This document shows positions 49,837 to 60,600 of a stretch of 64,000 nt of DNA, piece by piece. Location: contig NZ_JADWYK010000020.1 in NCBI RefSeq assembly GCF_015773195.1, positions 18,590 to 82,589 of the forward strand. The letters are read 5' to 3'. The stretch comes from Hymenobacter guriensis. Lineage in GTDB: Bacteria; Bacteroidota; Bacteroidia; Cytophagales; Hymenobacteraceae. Position 1 is the stretch's first letter. Every line of letters starts with the position of its first letter. The notes beneath the pieces were generated by a model, which saw only the letters and a list, made by a program, of their open reading frames with translations, was not told the DNA's origin and searched no databases. The translations under genes were made by a program, and so were the position numbers.

Positions 49837-52734
49837 TCAATAGGCAATAGTAACATAGCCTTTGAACTGGGGTCGATTGACGAAGTCAATCAGGTAGAAA
49901 TAGACCCCGCCGGGCAGGCCCCCGCCGTTCCAGGCAAAGCCCCGGTCGGTGGAGGCGTACACCTGCTTGCCCCATCGGTTGAACACCTTGATGGAGGCAA
50001 AGCGCTGGGCACAGATATCGGCCGGCAGCATGGGCAGCGTGAACACCTCATTCTGCCCGTCGTGGTTGGGCGTGAAGATGTTGGGCGGCACAAACGCCTG
50101 CGGCGCGGGGTCCGCTACCACGAAGCGTACCGTTTGCTGCCGCGGCTGCGGCTGGCATCCGGCTTCCTGCACCTCGAAGACCACCTCATACCCCTCCGGG
50201 AAAGCCTCGGCGCAGCGCGCGTCCCAGCGGAAAGTACCTGCTGCTTGCCCGGTTCCGTTCTGGGCCGTGAAGTGCATCCCGGCTGTGGCCAGATCGAAGC
50301 CCACCCCGTGGGCGGTGAGCGTGAGTGGGTCCTGGTCCAGGTCTAGCCCTGTGAGCGTAGCTTCCAGCGTGGTGCCGGGCAGCTGCCGGAGCAGCAACGG
50401 GGCCGGGGCTGCCGCAAACAGGGAGGAGGAAAGGGTGGGCGGACTGTTCGTGTCCTCAATCTGCACGGGCATGCGCAGACCCGCCGTTTTTACCTCCCCG
50501 CACGGCACGTCGGTGGCCGTGAATTCGAATTCGTACAAGGACTTGCCGGCCACCGGGCAGGGCACCTGCCAGCTAAAGTGGCCCTGCTGCTGCGCCCCAT
50601 GGGCCTGCTGCGTGAGCTGCGCCCCCACATCATCAGGCGAAAAACCCTGGCCGGTCCAGGTGAGCGTGACGGCGTTGCTATCCGGGTCAACGGCCAGCAG
50701 ATCAAAGGAAAGTAGCTGACCGGGGCGGACCCGCAGCGGCTCCGGGCCCGCCGTAGACGTCAGTACCGGGGGCGCATTGCCCCGAATGATTTGGATCGGC
50801 ACGGTGACCGTATCGAGTATATTTCGGTCACAAAATGTGGAACCAGCGAAAAACACAAAGTTGTATAAGACGCTGTCCTGCTCAGGACAAGGTACGGGCC
50901 AGCGGAAAGTGCCCTCACTGCGGCCTGCTCGCCGCTCCCATAGTAGCTCAGCCCCTAGGTTTTCTGGAATAAATGCCTCATCCTTGCCTCGCACCGCCAA
51001 GCTCACGGTATCCTGGTCGGCATCGGTGCCCACCACTTGGAAGGAGAGCACCTGGCCCGGGTGCACGATCAACGGGCGGGTGGTGGGCGCCGTGGTCATC
51101 ACCTTCGGCGGCACGTTACTATCATCAATGTCGATAACTACCTCGACGCGGGCTGTTTCCGGTCGTTCGCAGTACGTAGTGGTGGCCTCGAAGATGAAAG
51201 CGTAGCGTTTGTAGTAGCGGTCCGGGCAAGGCACCCGCCAGCGGAAGGTACCCTTTACTTGCCCCTTGCCCGGCGTCTGGGTTAGCTCGGCTTTACGCCA
51301 GTCGGCATCAAAGTCCTTGCCTCGCATGGTGAGCGTCACGGCATCCCCATCAGGGTCAGTGGCCAGCAGGTCGAAGGTGACCCAGGTGCCGGCGCGCACC
51401 TTTAGAGGTTGTTTGGCCGTGGTCGTGAGCGTGGGCGGGGCGTTAGGTGGGCCCGTGCCGATAAAAGCAATCCGCACCGTGTCGCGCTTGGGCAGGCTGC
51501 AGCCATTGTCGGCCACCACCACATCCAGCAGGTACACTTTCCCCTGCGTGTCGATGCACTCGGCAAAGCACAGCTGGGAGGCTAACGTGTCGGGCTGGCC
51601 GGGCGTGCGCACAGTGCCTTGCTTCAAGCTCAGGGTCGGCAGGCCCCCAATAAAGTTGACCGGGTGCAACGAGAGGGTAAGGCGGGAGGCCGCGTCGGGG
51701 TCGGTGAAGCGCAGGGGCACGCAGCGGTCCTGGCCGGGCTGCAGGCGCAGCGTGTCACGGCCGGGCGCGTAGGGGCGGGTCTGGCCGGGCAGGCGCGCCG
51801 TCAGGCTTGGCTGCTGGTTGTCGGGGCAGCTGATGACTTTGAGCTGAAAGTCGCGGCGCACTTCCCCGATTTTCACCCCGTCACGGTACTCCGAGCAACG
51901 GATGCTGAAGACAAACAGGCCGAGCTGGGAAGGCCGTACTTGCAGGCGGCCCGTCTGCCGGTCGATGTTCAGAGCGGGGTTGCCGGGAATCTGCTGCTCA
52001 GTGCTGAAGCCGGGCAACCAGCGGATAAGGGAGTACGGCGCCGGGCCGGGTAGGCGCGGAATCGGGTCATCATAGGTAGCATGGCCATTAAGGGGCGTAG
52101 CCATTTCATAGACCAGCGAGTCGCCGTCGGGGTCGGTGCCGGCGAAATCGTAGTAGAACAGCTCCCCTTTGCAGGCATAGTCGCTCAGGGGCGGAAATAC
52201 GCGGGGCGAGGAGTTGTAGAATGGCTCCCCGTCGCGCACAATAGCCGGAAACTCCAGGTAAAAGGTCTGGCCAGCGTTGCCGGGTTCCTCAATGTTGTTG
52301 ATAGTACCGTTGCGGCAGCAGCGCTCCACCACCACGTAATATCCGGTCGGGTCTGTGTAGAATACTTCCTGTAATTCCAAAGAAGCATCATAGACTAGGT
52401 GGCGAGTGCGTAGCGAGGAGGCTTCGCAGGCCGGATTGGTGTAGGCGACAAAGGTGTCGCTGATACGGTGCAAATTGGCACTTTGAATAAAGCGGTTAGT
52501 GCGCTTGGAATAGATTGCCGCTGTCAGATCATAATCGTAGGCATCGGGGCTGCCGTTGATGTCGTCAAAGTAGAGGTTGAGCGTAAGCACATAATTATTG
52601 AAAACGCTATGGCGCAAGTCCATTTCTCCACCTACGATATGTGTGGCTTTAGCTGAATGAAACAGCAATAGCAATATAAATAAGCAGTATACTTTCCGTA
52701 AGTTCTTAGCTAAATTCTGTAGGCAATCGGTCAT
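49837..52734 (-). CDS. Gliding-motility-type surface protein with T9SS type B (CHU_C) sorting domain
   Basis: 965 residues from ATG 52732-52734. Signal peptide (VYCLFILLLLFHSAKA), then the common Bacteroidota start THIVGGEMDLRH. Several cadherin/PKD-like Ig units follow, with the repeated pattern P..VRPGQ.LSFDLLA.DPD.D.VTL and a closing GTFRW.VPCP. The C-terminal domain FVPPNIFTPNHDGQNEVFTL ... FNRWGKQVYAS ... WNGGGLPGGVYFYLID is the T9SS type B signal. It should be a large surface adhesin-like protein carried by the type IX system. The start codon lies 57 bp inside a longer open frame. Confidence 0.9.
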   Translation of the reverse strand: MTDCLQNLAKNLRKVYCLFILLLLFHSAKATHIVGGEMDLRHSVFNNYVLTLNLYFDDINGSPDAYDYDLTAAIYSKRTNRFIQSANLHRISDTFVAYTNPACEASSLRTRHLVYDASLELQEVFYTDPTGYYVVVERCCRNGTINNIEEPGNAGQTFYLEFPAIVRDGEPFYNSSPRVFPPLSDYACKGELFYYDFAGTDPDGDSLVYEMATPLNGHATYDDPIPRLPGPAPYSLIRWLPGFSTEQQIPGNPALNIDRQTGRLQVRPSQLGLFVFSIRCSEYRDGVKIGEVRRDFQLKVISCPDNQQPSLTARLPGQTRPYAPGRDTLRLQPGQDRCVPLRFTDPDAASRLTLSLHPVNFIGGLPTLSLKQGTVRTPGQPDTLASQLCFAECIDTQGKVYLLDVVVADNGCSLPKRDTVRIAFIGTGPPNAPPTLTTTAKQPLKVRAGTWVTFDLLATDPDGDAVTLTMRGKDFDADWRKAELTQTPGKGQVKGTFRWRVPCPDRYYKRYAFIFEATTTYCERPETARVEVVIDIDDSNVPPKVMTTAPTTRPLIVHPGQVLSFQVVGTDADQDTVSLAVRGKDEAFIPENLGAELLWERRAGRSEGTFRWPVPCPEQDSVLYNFVFFAGSTFCDRNILDTVTVPIQIIRGNAPPVLTSTAGPEPLRVRPGQLLSFDLLAVDPDSNAVTLTWTGQGFSPDDVGAQLTQQAHGAQQQGHFSWQVPCPVAGKSLYEFEFTATDVPCGEVKTAGLRMPVQIEDTNSPPTLSSSLFAAAPAPLLLRQLPGTTLEATLTGLDLDQDPLTLTAHGVGFDLATAGMHFTAQNGTGQAAGTFRWDARCAEAFPEGYEVVFEVQEAGCQPQPRQQTVRFVVADPAPQAFVPPNIFTPNHDGQNEVFTLPMLPADICAQRFASIKVFNRWGKQVYASTDRGFAWNGGGLPGGVYFYLIDFVNRPQFKGYVTIAY

Positions 52735-52799
52735 ATGCACAATGACGTTCACGAGTTGCATTATACACTTTCCGTTCGGTGAGTCAGCCAAAACTAGCG

Positions 52800-53330
52800 G
52801 TCAGGCGGTTTGACGGAACTCGGTTGGAGGAATGAAATAGAGGTGCTGATGGAGCTGCAGGTAGCGGAAATTTTCGCGCACTTACTGCAAAGTGGCGAAA
52901 AGATAGTCGTTGAGCAACTCGGAGCGAAACGAGCCGTTGACGCGCTCCACGTAGGCCTTTTGCGTGGGCATAGCGGCATTCACTCAGTTCAGCACCACTC
53001 CTAGGGCGCTTCCTTAACCCTATAGTGCTAGGCTGATAAACTCTGGGCCACTATTGACATGCAGCCAGGCTAGTGGCCTGTCGCACTTGAGCAACTGCTC
53101 GAGCGAGCGCATGGCGCGGGCGCTAGACAAGTAAAAATCCAGCTCAATGCCGAGCACCTCATAGTTGCTGTTAGCCAGCTCGTTAAGCGTGCGGAAGCGT
53201 TGCCCGTCAGTTAGTGCGTCGATTATGCAATCCAGCGACCAGCATTGGTTCGGACTCGTAGGCACGGGAGCAGCTAGCACCAGCGCTGGCTCCTCAACTC
53301 CCTGCCCCTTTTTGCTTTGTCACAGCTTGC
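52800..53330 (-). pseudogene. Decayed IS3-family transposase (OrfB, rve) fragment
   Basis: Read on the minus strand, PNQCWSLDCIIDALTDGQRF, RTLNELANSNYEV, ARAMRSLEQLL and NSGPEFISLAL match the IS3 integrase core (D in WSLD, D of the second motif altered to N in VNSGPEF). After a frame break the C-terminal part resumes as NAAMPTQKAYVERVNGSFRS and ELLNDYLFATLQ. Stops and frameshifts split it, and no OrfA or ends are visible. It is a dead relic. Confidence 0.8.
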
Positions 53331-53950
53331 CTCTAGGCCGGGGCAATTACTTTTTTCACAATACTCTACCACTTCGCTTTCCAGGTTCCAGTCGGCTGCC
53401 AGTTGCTTGAGGCAGCAATACCTACCTGTAAGTAATTTACTTGTTGCAACTTAACAAGTTTCAGGTCTCCCTATTTCCTCTTATACTAGTAAATCGTGGG
53501 CCCACTGAAGCTGGGATATTGGCAAATCTGAGCGACAGTTTGGTCATAGTCTTGTTGCCATAGGATGCAGCTGCGCTTCAGGTGAAGCGGCTTTTTCATG
53601 GGGCAGTAGGGAAGGAATGAGAAGGAATGAGAAGATACCCCTTTCCTCTACTTTTCACTGCTCACCCAATAAGGAAGCCTAGGCGTATTTTACTCACCAC
53701 CTTTTGTATATATGAAAGTATTCTTTCATCTTGCCCTAATCTTTCTAGTAGCTAGTCGCAGCTCGTTTTCATACTATGCAGCACGCTTTCTTATACAAGA
53801 AGTAAGCATAATACTTGATTAAGCCACTTTTGCTGTTTAATCAGGAAATACTAACGTACCGAATTGATTACCCGGCAAATGGGTATCACTCAGACTCTCT
53901 TCATCCATTAACTTTTATGTGCTGCCCTGCCTCACATGCAGCCTCATCTT
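53331..53950. other. Intergenic stretch before the RHS operon
   Basis: About 620 bp, AT-rich toward the right. No supported gene. The left part may be more of the IS3 relic. The right part (about 53690-53900) should hold the RHS operon promoter, but no clean TAnnTTTG is seen. Confidence 0.45.
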
Positions 53951-56900
53951 ATGCATAAGAATACCATCCTGTTGTTGTTGTTGCTGTTTGTGCTTTTTGG
54001 CCAGCTTAACGCACAAATCCCACAGAGTGTGCCGCCCGTCCAGAGTCCTACTGTTGCTAGCCTTGGGCTTTTTGGCGATGTTCCAGTCTCCCCTTTTACA
54101 GGGTTACCGTCTATCTCGGTACCATTATATACTATCCAGGAAGGAAATTTAACCGTTCCTATTGTATTAAGCTATCATGCTTCAGGATTCAGACCTGATA
54201 TGCACCCGGGCTGGGTCGGCATGGGATGGTCTCTTGAAGCGGGGGGAACGATTACGCGTATTGTGCACGATCGAATTGATGAATACGCACTTCCAAAGGA
54301 CCCGACTAACCCTGCTAATCTTGGTTTTTATTTTCAACATTCCATTCTAAATAATTCTACCTGGGAACAGGGATCATTTATCGAAAACACGCTCATAAAG
54401 GGATCATATTCTGCTGCTAACGATAAAAATCATATAAAAGATACCGAACCTGATGAATTTTCATTTAGTTGCCCCGGGTATACTGGGCAATTTTATTTAA
54501 ATCATGAGGGAAAATGGCAGGTTAAATGCGATAGACCGGTTAAGGTAGAAGTGATTACAACCCCTAAGATGTTAATTTCTTCACCTTTTGCCTCTCTAGA
54601 CAGTACAGAAAATCCATATCTTAAGTCTTTTATAGGCTTTGTTTTAACTGGCGATGATGGTACCCAATACCAGTTTGGCGGCACAAGAGATGCTATTGAG
54701 TATAGTACGGATTTTTTTCTTCAAGGCTATGGGCAGTCAAACATGACTGCTAATGCTTGGCAGTTAACGAAGATTACAGATACGAATGGCAACACAATTA
54801 ACTTTACATATCAACGAGAAGCTGGAAATGGCCGTTTCATTAATCAGATGTATTATTCTGTTTACCAAGATATAGAAACCAAAGTAGCTCAAGCAGGTAG
54901 TGGAGTAGCGGATTTCTTTTTCATTACTAAATCTAATTGTGCTGGCTTTGAGAATACAAGTCAGAACAATGATGTAATAGCCTTTCAATCAGGGCAACTT
55001 ATTTCACCTGTGTACTTAACTTCGATTTCTTGTACATCCTCAACGGTTACGTTTACGTCCTCACTAACTAGAGAGCTTCGCTATGATAATTATAGAGCAT
55101 ATAGTGAGCGGAAGAGAATTTTTGATTTGTATAGACCTCATGAATTATTTTTGCCTATGCTTGAAATTTCGTCAAATGCGTTAGACCGCTATCCGACAAG
55201 CTTGCAAAAGCTACAGTGGAAAAAACTTGATAATATTAGTGTTAATTATCAGGGAAAGTTTCTTAAGAGCTTCCAGTTAGAATATAGTGACCGACCAGGC
55301 AATGAAGTTAATGCAGAGAAACAACGGCTGACGCTTGAGGCTCTGAGGGAAAATGGGTATACTCCACAAAGTGGTTCCGTCACTAAACCTCCTTATCTCT
55401 TCGAGTATAATAGCCAAAGATTCACTGGTTATATTACTGACTATCTAGCTAATAGCAATGATCATTGGGGTTTTTTTAATGGTGTATATGCCTCTATTGA
55501 TCATACTCAGGGAAGTGGTTATCTTACTACTTATCAACAACAGCGTGATGCCACAAACAGCCTAGCATTTGCCACGCTCGGGATGCTTACTAGAGTCACC
55601 TATCCAACGGGTGGCAGTACAGTATTCGAATACGAACAGCCAAGCTATAGTAAATGCCTGTATGAGGATCGGTCATTGGCACCTGAAGTCTTAACAACTG
55701 CTCGTACAGCTGGGGGTGTGCGTATTAAAAAGATCAAAAACTACGTGAGCCGTTGGGGTGAAGCTACCCAGGAAAAAGAATATTTCTACGTTACCGGTTA
55801 CAAGAATAGTATTAACTCTACTGCGCTGCCTTCCAGTGGGGTACTTGGAGGAATGAGTCGCTACTACTATGACGATTATCGTAATTTTATTATAGGATAT
55901 TCGACTAGCACTAATCCGGCCATTTATTCTAAACGCATATTTAGTTCCCAACCCGTTATTCCTGCCTCCAGCAATAAAGGCACCCATGTGGGCTACAGTG
56001 AAATAGTTGAGAAAAGAAGTGATGGTGGCTACACGAAGTACACCTACAGCAATTTTGATACTGGCGCGGCTTACCGCGATGAAGTGGCAGCGGCAAGTAG
56101 TACCCTGATGCCTCAGCGTACCCTCTATCAACCCTTTGCCTCTAACGAAGAAATGCGTGGCAAGCTTCTCAAGGAGGAATTATTTACTGCACAAGATGTG
56201 CGCGTGAAAGCACGCGAAATAGAGTACACGGCCCTTAATAAGCAGACAGATTATGTGCGTTCTGTACAAGCTGATGCCTTTACGGCTTGTCCTTCTACTA
56301 CCACGGACGGCGTACAAGAAGGTACAGCCTACCGCTTGTATACGTACTCATACCTTCCTAGTCGTGAAACAGAAACGCTGTACGATATTTACGGAAAAAG
56401 CCCTGTAACCACAGTAAAGAACATACAATATAATTTATCTGGATATCGGCTAAAAATATCTGAGTCCGTAACGGATAGTAAAAATCAGACGCAGAGTACG
56501 ACGTATCGCTACCCATTTGATTTAACTTTCCCCTCGGGGGTAACCCCCCCTACGCAGCCGCTGACAGATCCAGTTGCGAGCACTATCCGTGCGATGACAG
56601 CGAAAAATATAGTTGGGACGCCAATTGAAACCATCAACGTCCGAAATAATCAAATTATCGGGGTTTCCGTGCAGACATATCGCCTCGGTGGCTTAAATAA
56701 TAGCTGCATTTTACCTTTTCAGGCCTTTCGCTTGGAAACGGATCAACCACTTAGTGCTTACACACCAACTACCTATGGAACAACCACTAGCAGTCCTCTA
56801 ATTATCGGGGGGGGCAGCACCCAAATGCAGTTAAAATCTACTTGTACGCTCTATGATGCTAAGGGCAATTTAGTAGGACTATCCTATGAAGGTGGCCAGC

Positions 56901-57649
56901 AGACTAGTTATCTGTGGGGATATAACGCCACGCTACCTATTGCGAAAACGGAAAATGCAGCGCCCAATGAAACCTTCCATTGCAATTTCGAAGGCACTAA
57001 AGTAGCCGACAAGTGGGATGGCGCTCCGTTACGCTACGAAAGTACCCCGAGCGACGGGTCTATGGCCCGCAATACGGCACGAACTGGTTTATTAGCCGGG
57101 GCACTGTACACCACCACGCCACAACAGCATGAATATGCATTTGGTCCTTCCTTGACCATTGCCTCACGCCCCCGGAAATTCGTGGTTTCTGGCTGGGTAT
57201 ACAGTGCTGGCCCGGCAGCACAACTACTCCTTTTACTCAACAAGCCCAGCGCACAACGAGCTGATGGGACCGTAAATTATTACGAAGGTATGACGGCGTA
57301 CAACTTGCCTGTTTACCTGCTTGAAACGAATGAAACGGCCAAGTGGGTGTATTTGGAAAAAGAGGTAGATATACCGGATGGCGTAACCTTATTAACTCTG
57401 CGCCTAGACAACCATTACAATGGGGCCAGTGTGCAGGGCGGCGGCGTCTGGTTTGATGATGTACGTGTCCATCCAGCTGATGCGCAGATGATAACCTATA
57501 CTCACCGGCCTGGGGTAGGAGTAACGAGCATGTCAGACACCAATAATAAGCCAGTATTCTACGAATATGACGGGCTAAATCGCTTCTCCGTTGTAAAGGA
57601 CCAAGAAGGCAATATTCTCAAAACGCTGGAATACAACTACCATCAATAG
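53951..57649 (+). CDS. Secreted RHS/YD-repeat protein, first of a pair
   Basis: About 1,232 residues from ATG 53951 (MHKNTILLLLLLFVLFG, signal ending LNAQ); an ATG at 53936 is also in frame. The SpvB/YD-like start has PVSPFTGLPSISVPLYTI, PIVLSYHASGFRPDMHPGWV and GMGWSLEAGG. Long beta-rich stretches follow, a jellyroll-like part (NYYEGMTAYNLPVYLLETNE, VWFDDVRVHPAD), and an end in a YD repeat (VFYEYDGLNRFSVVKDQEGN). It has no toxin tip. The next gene follows after 30 bp (or 6 bp with its earlier GTG). In Bacteroidota this two-protein arrangement is frequent; the first may form part of the shell around the second. That is an inference. Confidence 0.82.
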   Translation: MHKNTILLLLLLFVLFGQLNAQIPQSVPPVQSPTVASLGLFGDVPVSPFTGLPSISVPLYTIQEGNLTVPIVLSYHASGFRPDMHPGWVGMGWSLEAGGTITRIVHDRIDEYALPKDPTNPANLGFYFQHSILNNSTWEQGSFIENTLIKGSYSAANDKNHIKDTEPDEFSFSCPGYTGQFYLNHEGKWQVKCDRPVKVEVITTPKMLISSPFASLDSTENPYLKSFIGFVLTGDDGTQYQFGGTRDAIEYSTDFFLQGYGQSNMTANAWQLTKITDTNGNTINFTYQREAGNGRFINQMYYSVYQDIETKVAQAGSGVADFFFITKSNCAGFENTSQNNDVIAFQSGQLISPVYLTSISCTSSTVTFTSSLTRELRYDNYRAYSERKRIFDLYRPHELFLPMLEISSNALDRYPTSLQKLQWKKLDNISVNYQGKFLKSFQLEYSDRPGNEVNAEKQRLTLEALRENGYTPQSGSVTKPPYLFEYNSQRFTGYITDYLANSNDHWGFFNGVYASIDHTQGSGYLTTYQQQRDATNSLAFATLGMLTRVTYPTGGSTVFEYEQPSYSKCLYEDRSLAPEVLTTARTAGGVRIKKIKNYVSRWGEATQEKEYFYVTGYKNSINSTALPSSGVLGGMSRYYYDDYRNFIIGYSTSTNPAIYSKRIFSSQPVIPASSNKGTHVGYSEIVEKRSDGGYTKYTYSNFDTGAAYRDEVAAASSTLMPQRTLYQPFASNEEMRGKLLKEELFTAQDVRVKAREIEYTALNKQTDYVRSVQADAFTACPSTTTDGVQEGTAYRLYTYSYLPSRETETLYDIYGKSPVTTVKNIQYNLSGYRLKISESVTDSKNQTQSTTYRYPFDLTFPSGVTPPTQPLTDPVASTIRAMTAKNIVGTPIETINVRNNQIIGVSVQTYRLGGLNNSCILPFQAFRLETDQPLSAYTPTTYGTTTSSPLIIGGGSTQMQLKSTCTLYDAKGNLVGLSYEGGQQTSYLWGYNATLPIAKTENAAPNETFHCNFEGTKVADKWDGAPLRYESTPSDGSMARNTARTGLLAGALYTTTPQQHEYAFGPSLTIASRPRKFVVSGWVYSAGPAAQLLLLLNKPSAQRADGTVNYYEGMTAYNLPVYLLETNETAKWVYLEKEVDIPDGVTLLTLRLDNHYNGASVQGGGVWFDDVRVHPADAQMITYTHRPGVGVTSMSDTNNKPVFYEYDGLNRFSVVKDQEGNILKTLEYNYHQ

Positions 57650-57679
57650 GAATTCGTGTTCTCCTCACAAATCCATTAT

Positions 57680-60600
57680 ATGAGAATATTATCTACGGTA
57701 CATTACCTGCTCCAAGGTATGTTGGTTGCTTTTGCTGATTTTTTCTTTTCCCGCAAATCATGGGTTGTCTTGAGCTTACTCTGTTGCCACAGTTGGAACA
57801 CCCATGCTCAAACGTCCAGCGATTATAATATTCATGCAGCCAACGGGTATAACTATACGGCCATCGTTGGGGAAACACGTACGTACACGTATTCTGGCTA
57901 TAACTCAAGTGCATGGCAGTCGTATTCCTGGGGGTTAGCCACTGGTGGGGGGAATATCTTAAATACCTACACAACTCCGTCACCTGCAAATGTCAAAACA
58001 GACATTAAATGGACTACGCCCGGCACCTGGCGTATCCGATACCAGATACCTTCTTCCACCTATCCCTATACAGCTACTGAAGATGGTAGCCTCACGGTTA
58101 CGGTCACCTGTCCTAACACACCTGGTAACACGTCTAGTAATCCAATTTCATTAGGTATGCTCGCGGAGTGTGGTGAAACCCGCTCTACCATTCCTGTGTC
58201 GGTTGGTCCCTGCAATAGCATCTATTACAACCGACCAGCTGCTTACTATAAGTTTAGCTTAAGCATACCCACGAACGTTTCGCTTAATACCTGCTATTCC
58301 AGTTCCTATGATACCTACCTGTCTCTAGCCTCCGCTACGGATATTTACTCGCCACTTATCACGAACGATAATACTCCGACGGCAGGATGTAGCGCTGGTG
58401 CTTCCTTTCTACAACGAAACCTAGAGGCAGGGGATTACTATATTATTGTCTCAAGCCTGACTCAAACGGCGGGATCTGCGTTACTTTCTCTTAAGACGAC
58501 TCCTTTAGCTCCTACCATCACTGAGCTGAACAGGCCTGCTGGAGGATACAAAACAATACTAGGTGACCCAGGCATACCTATCACTATTGACGGATTGGGA
58601 AGCACCACTTACACTTGGTCGCCAGCCACTGGGTTAAATGCCACTACGGGAGCAACGGTACGTGCTGCTCCCGCTACAACAACTACGTACACAGTAGTGG
58701 GCACCCGGTGTGGCTTAACCTCCGCCCCATTGCAAGTGCAAGTGCAGGTGGTGCCCGGCAACTTTATAACTACCCGGGTTGCCCAAGTTACGGGCAAGCG
58801 CACGGCAACACAATTGGTTGGCTACCCGGCCCAAGCGGTTGCAGTCAGTACCACTTACTTTGATGGGTTAGGCAGACCGAGCCAAAAGGTCACCCAAGCA
58901 GGCTCTCCCACGCAGTACGACTTGGTAGAGCCTATCACATATGATGCTATAGGAAGGACTTCCTCTACCTATTTGCCTTACGCCCAGGATATTAATAATG
59001 GCGAGTTTAAAGTCGACGCAGTTAGCAAACAAGCCGCTTTCTACGCGGCTTCCACAACCGGCGACAATATTGCAAATGACTCGCAGCCTTATACCCGTAC
59101 GGTCTATGAGGCTTCTCCGTTGGACCGAGTACTCAAACAAGGGGCAGTTGGTAGTGCCTGGCGGCCGACACCAGGGCCCGATCATACCCTGAAACCCGTT
59201 ACACGCACGAACTGGGCCAATGAAGTGCGGCGGTTTGACTGTACGGCCACTAGCGTCTCCTCTCCTGGCTTTTATGCAGCAGGAGAGTTGTTTGTCTCCG
59301 AAATGTGGGATGAACATGATGCCCTGATAACGGAATACAAGGATAAGGATGGACTCGTCGTGCTTAAACGGGTGTCGACTTCCAGTGGAACGGTCTGCAA
59401 GGTGCGCGGTTACTATGAGGGGGTAACGACAGCAAATCCTATTAGCCTCTTAACGCTCGATGCACCAACAGATACGCGCCTTACAGGCATACAATCGGCT
59501 ACCTTCGGCGTGGGTAGTGGTACTACCGGTACATGTGGGAGTTTCACGTTTGGTAGTTGTGTCGCTGATGTCACAGCACAAGTACAGCAGAAAGTGGCTA
59601 CTAGCCTAACGGCGAACACCACTAGTCTAACGATTCCTATTAATGTCGATTACTTAGGAGACCCTTGCCCGGGCTCTGGCAAAACGCTGCAAGTTGTAGC
59701 TACCTATACCGCCTTATCTACCAGCACAACGAAACCGGATCAGCAGACCTATTATGCATATGACTCCTTTAATCGTTTACGATTGGTCATTCAGCCGCAA
59801 GGAACTTTAGATCTACCGACCACTGGTACCTGGACGCCTAGTCCCGATTTCCAGTCACGCTGGTGCTTTCGCTACGTATACGATGCTAAAGGCCGGGTAA
59901 TAGAAAAGCAGGTGCCAGGCTCCGGACCTGTACGCATTGCGTATAACCAGCGGGACTTGCCCGTCCTCACCCAAGATGCGAACCAAGGAACCACGAACTG
60001 GACTTTCACCAAGTACGATGGTCTTAATCGACCCATTCTCACAGGTACCGTTAGCTTAGGCAAAGACCACACAACGGTCCAGAGCGAGCTGAATGCGGCC
60101 TCTGAAACCGTCTTCACGGAGCAACGCACCACAACAACTGTGGGGTACACGCTAACGAATTCTTATCCCCGCATCAACATCACCGAGAGCAGTTTGCTCA
60201 GCATTACGTATTATGACGACTACACCTATCCCAGCCTGAATGCTACCAGTCAAGGCGATACGACGCTATCCTTTGTAGGCTCGGCTGCCACTAGAGCAGT
60301 TGCCGTTCGTGGTCAAGTAACCGGCACACGGGTTCGGCAGTTGCCCGACCACACCACTACATATGGGGGGTGGCTAACGTCTGTCTTGTACTATGACTCG
60401 GAGTACCGGCTGCTGCAAAGTGTAACGAAGAATACGCTTAGTGGCACGGACCGAACCACGAACGGCTATGATTTCGTGGGCCGGGTACAATACACCATGC
60501 TCAAGCATTTGGGCAATGGGGTGCGGCGCACCATTCGTAACGACTTTGTCTATGACCATGCCGGCCGGCTGCTAACCACCACGCAACGAACGGATGGTCA

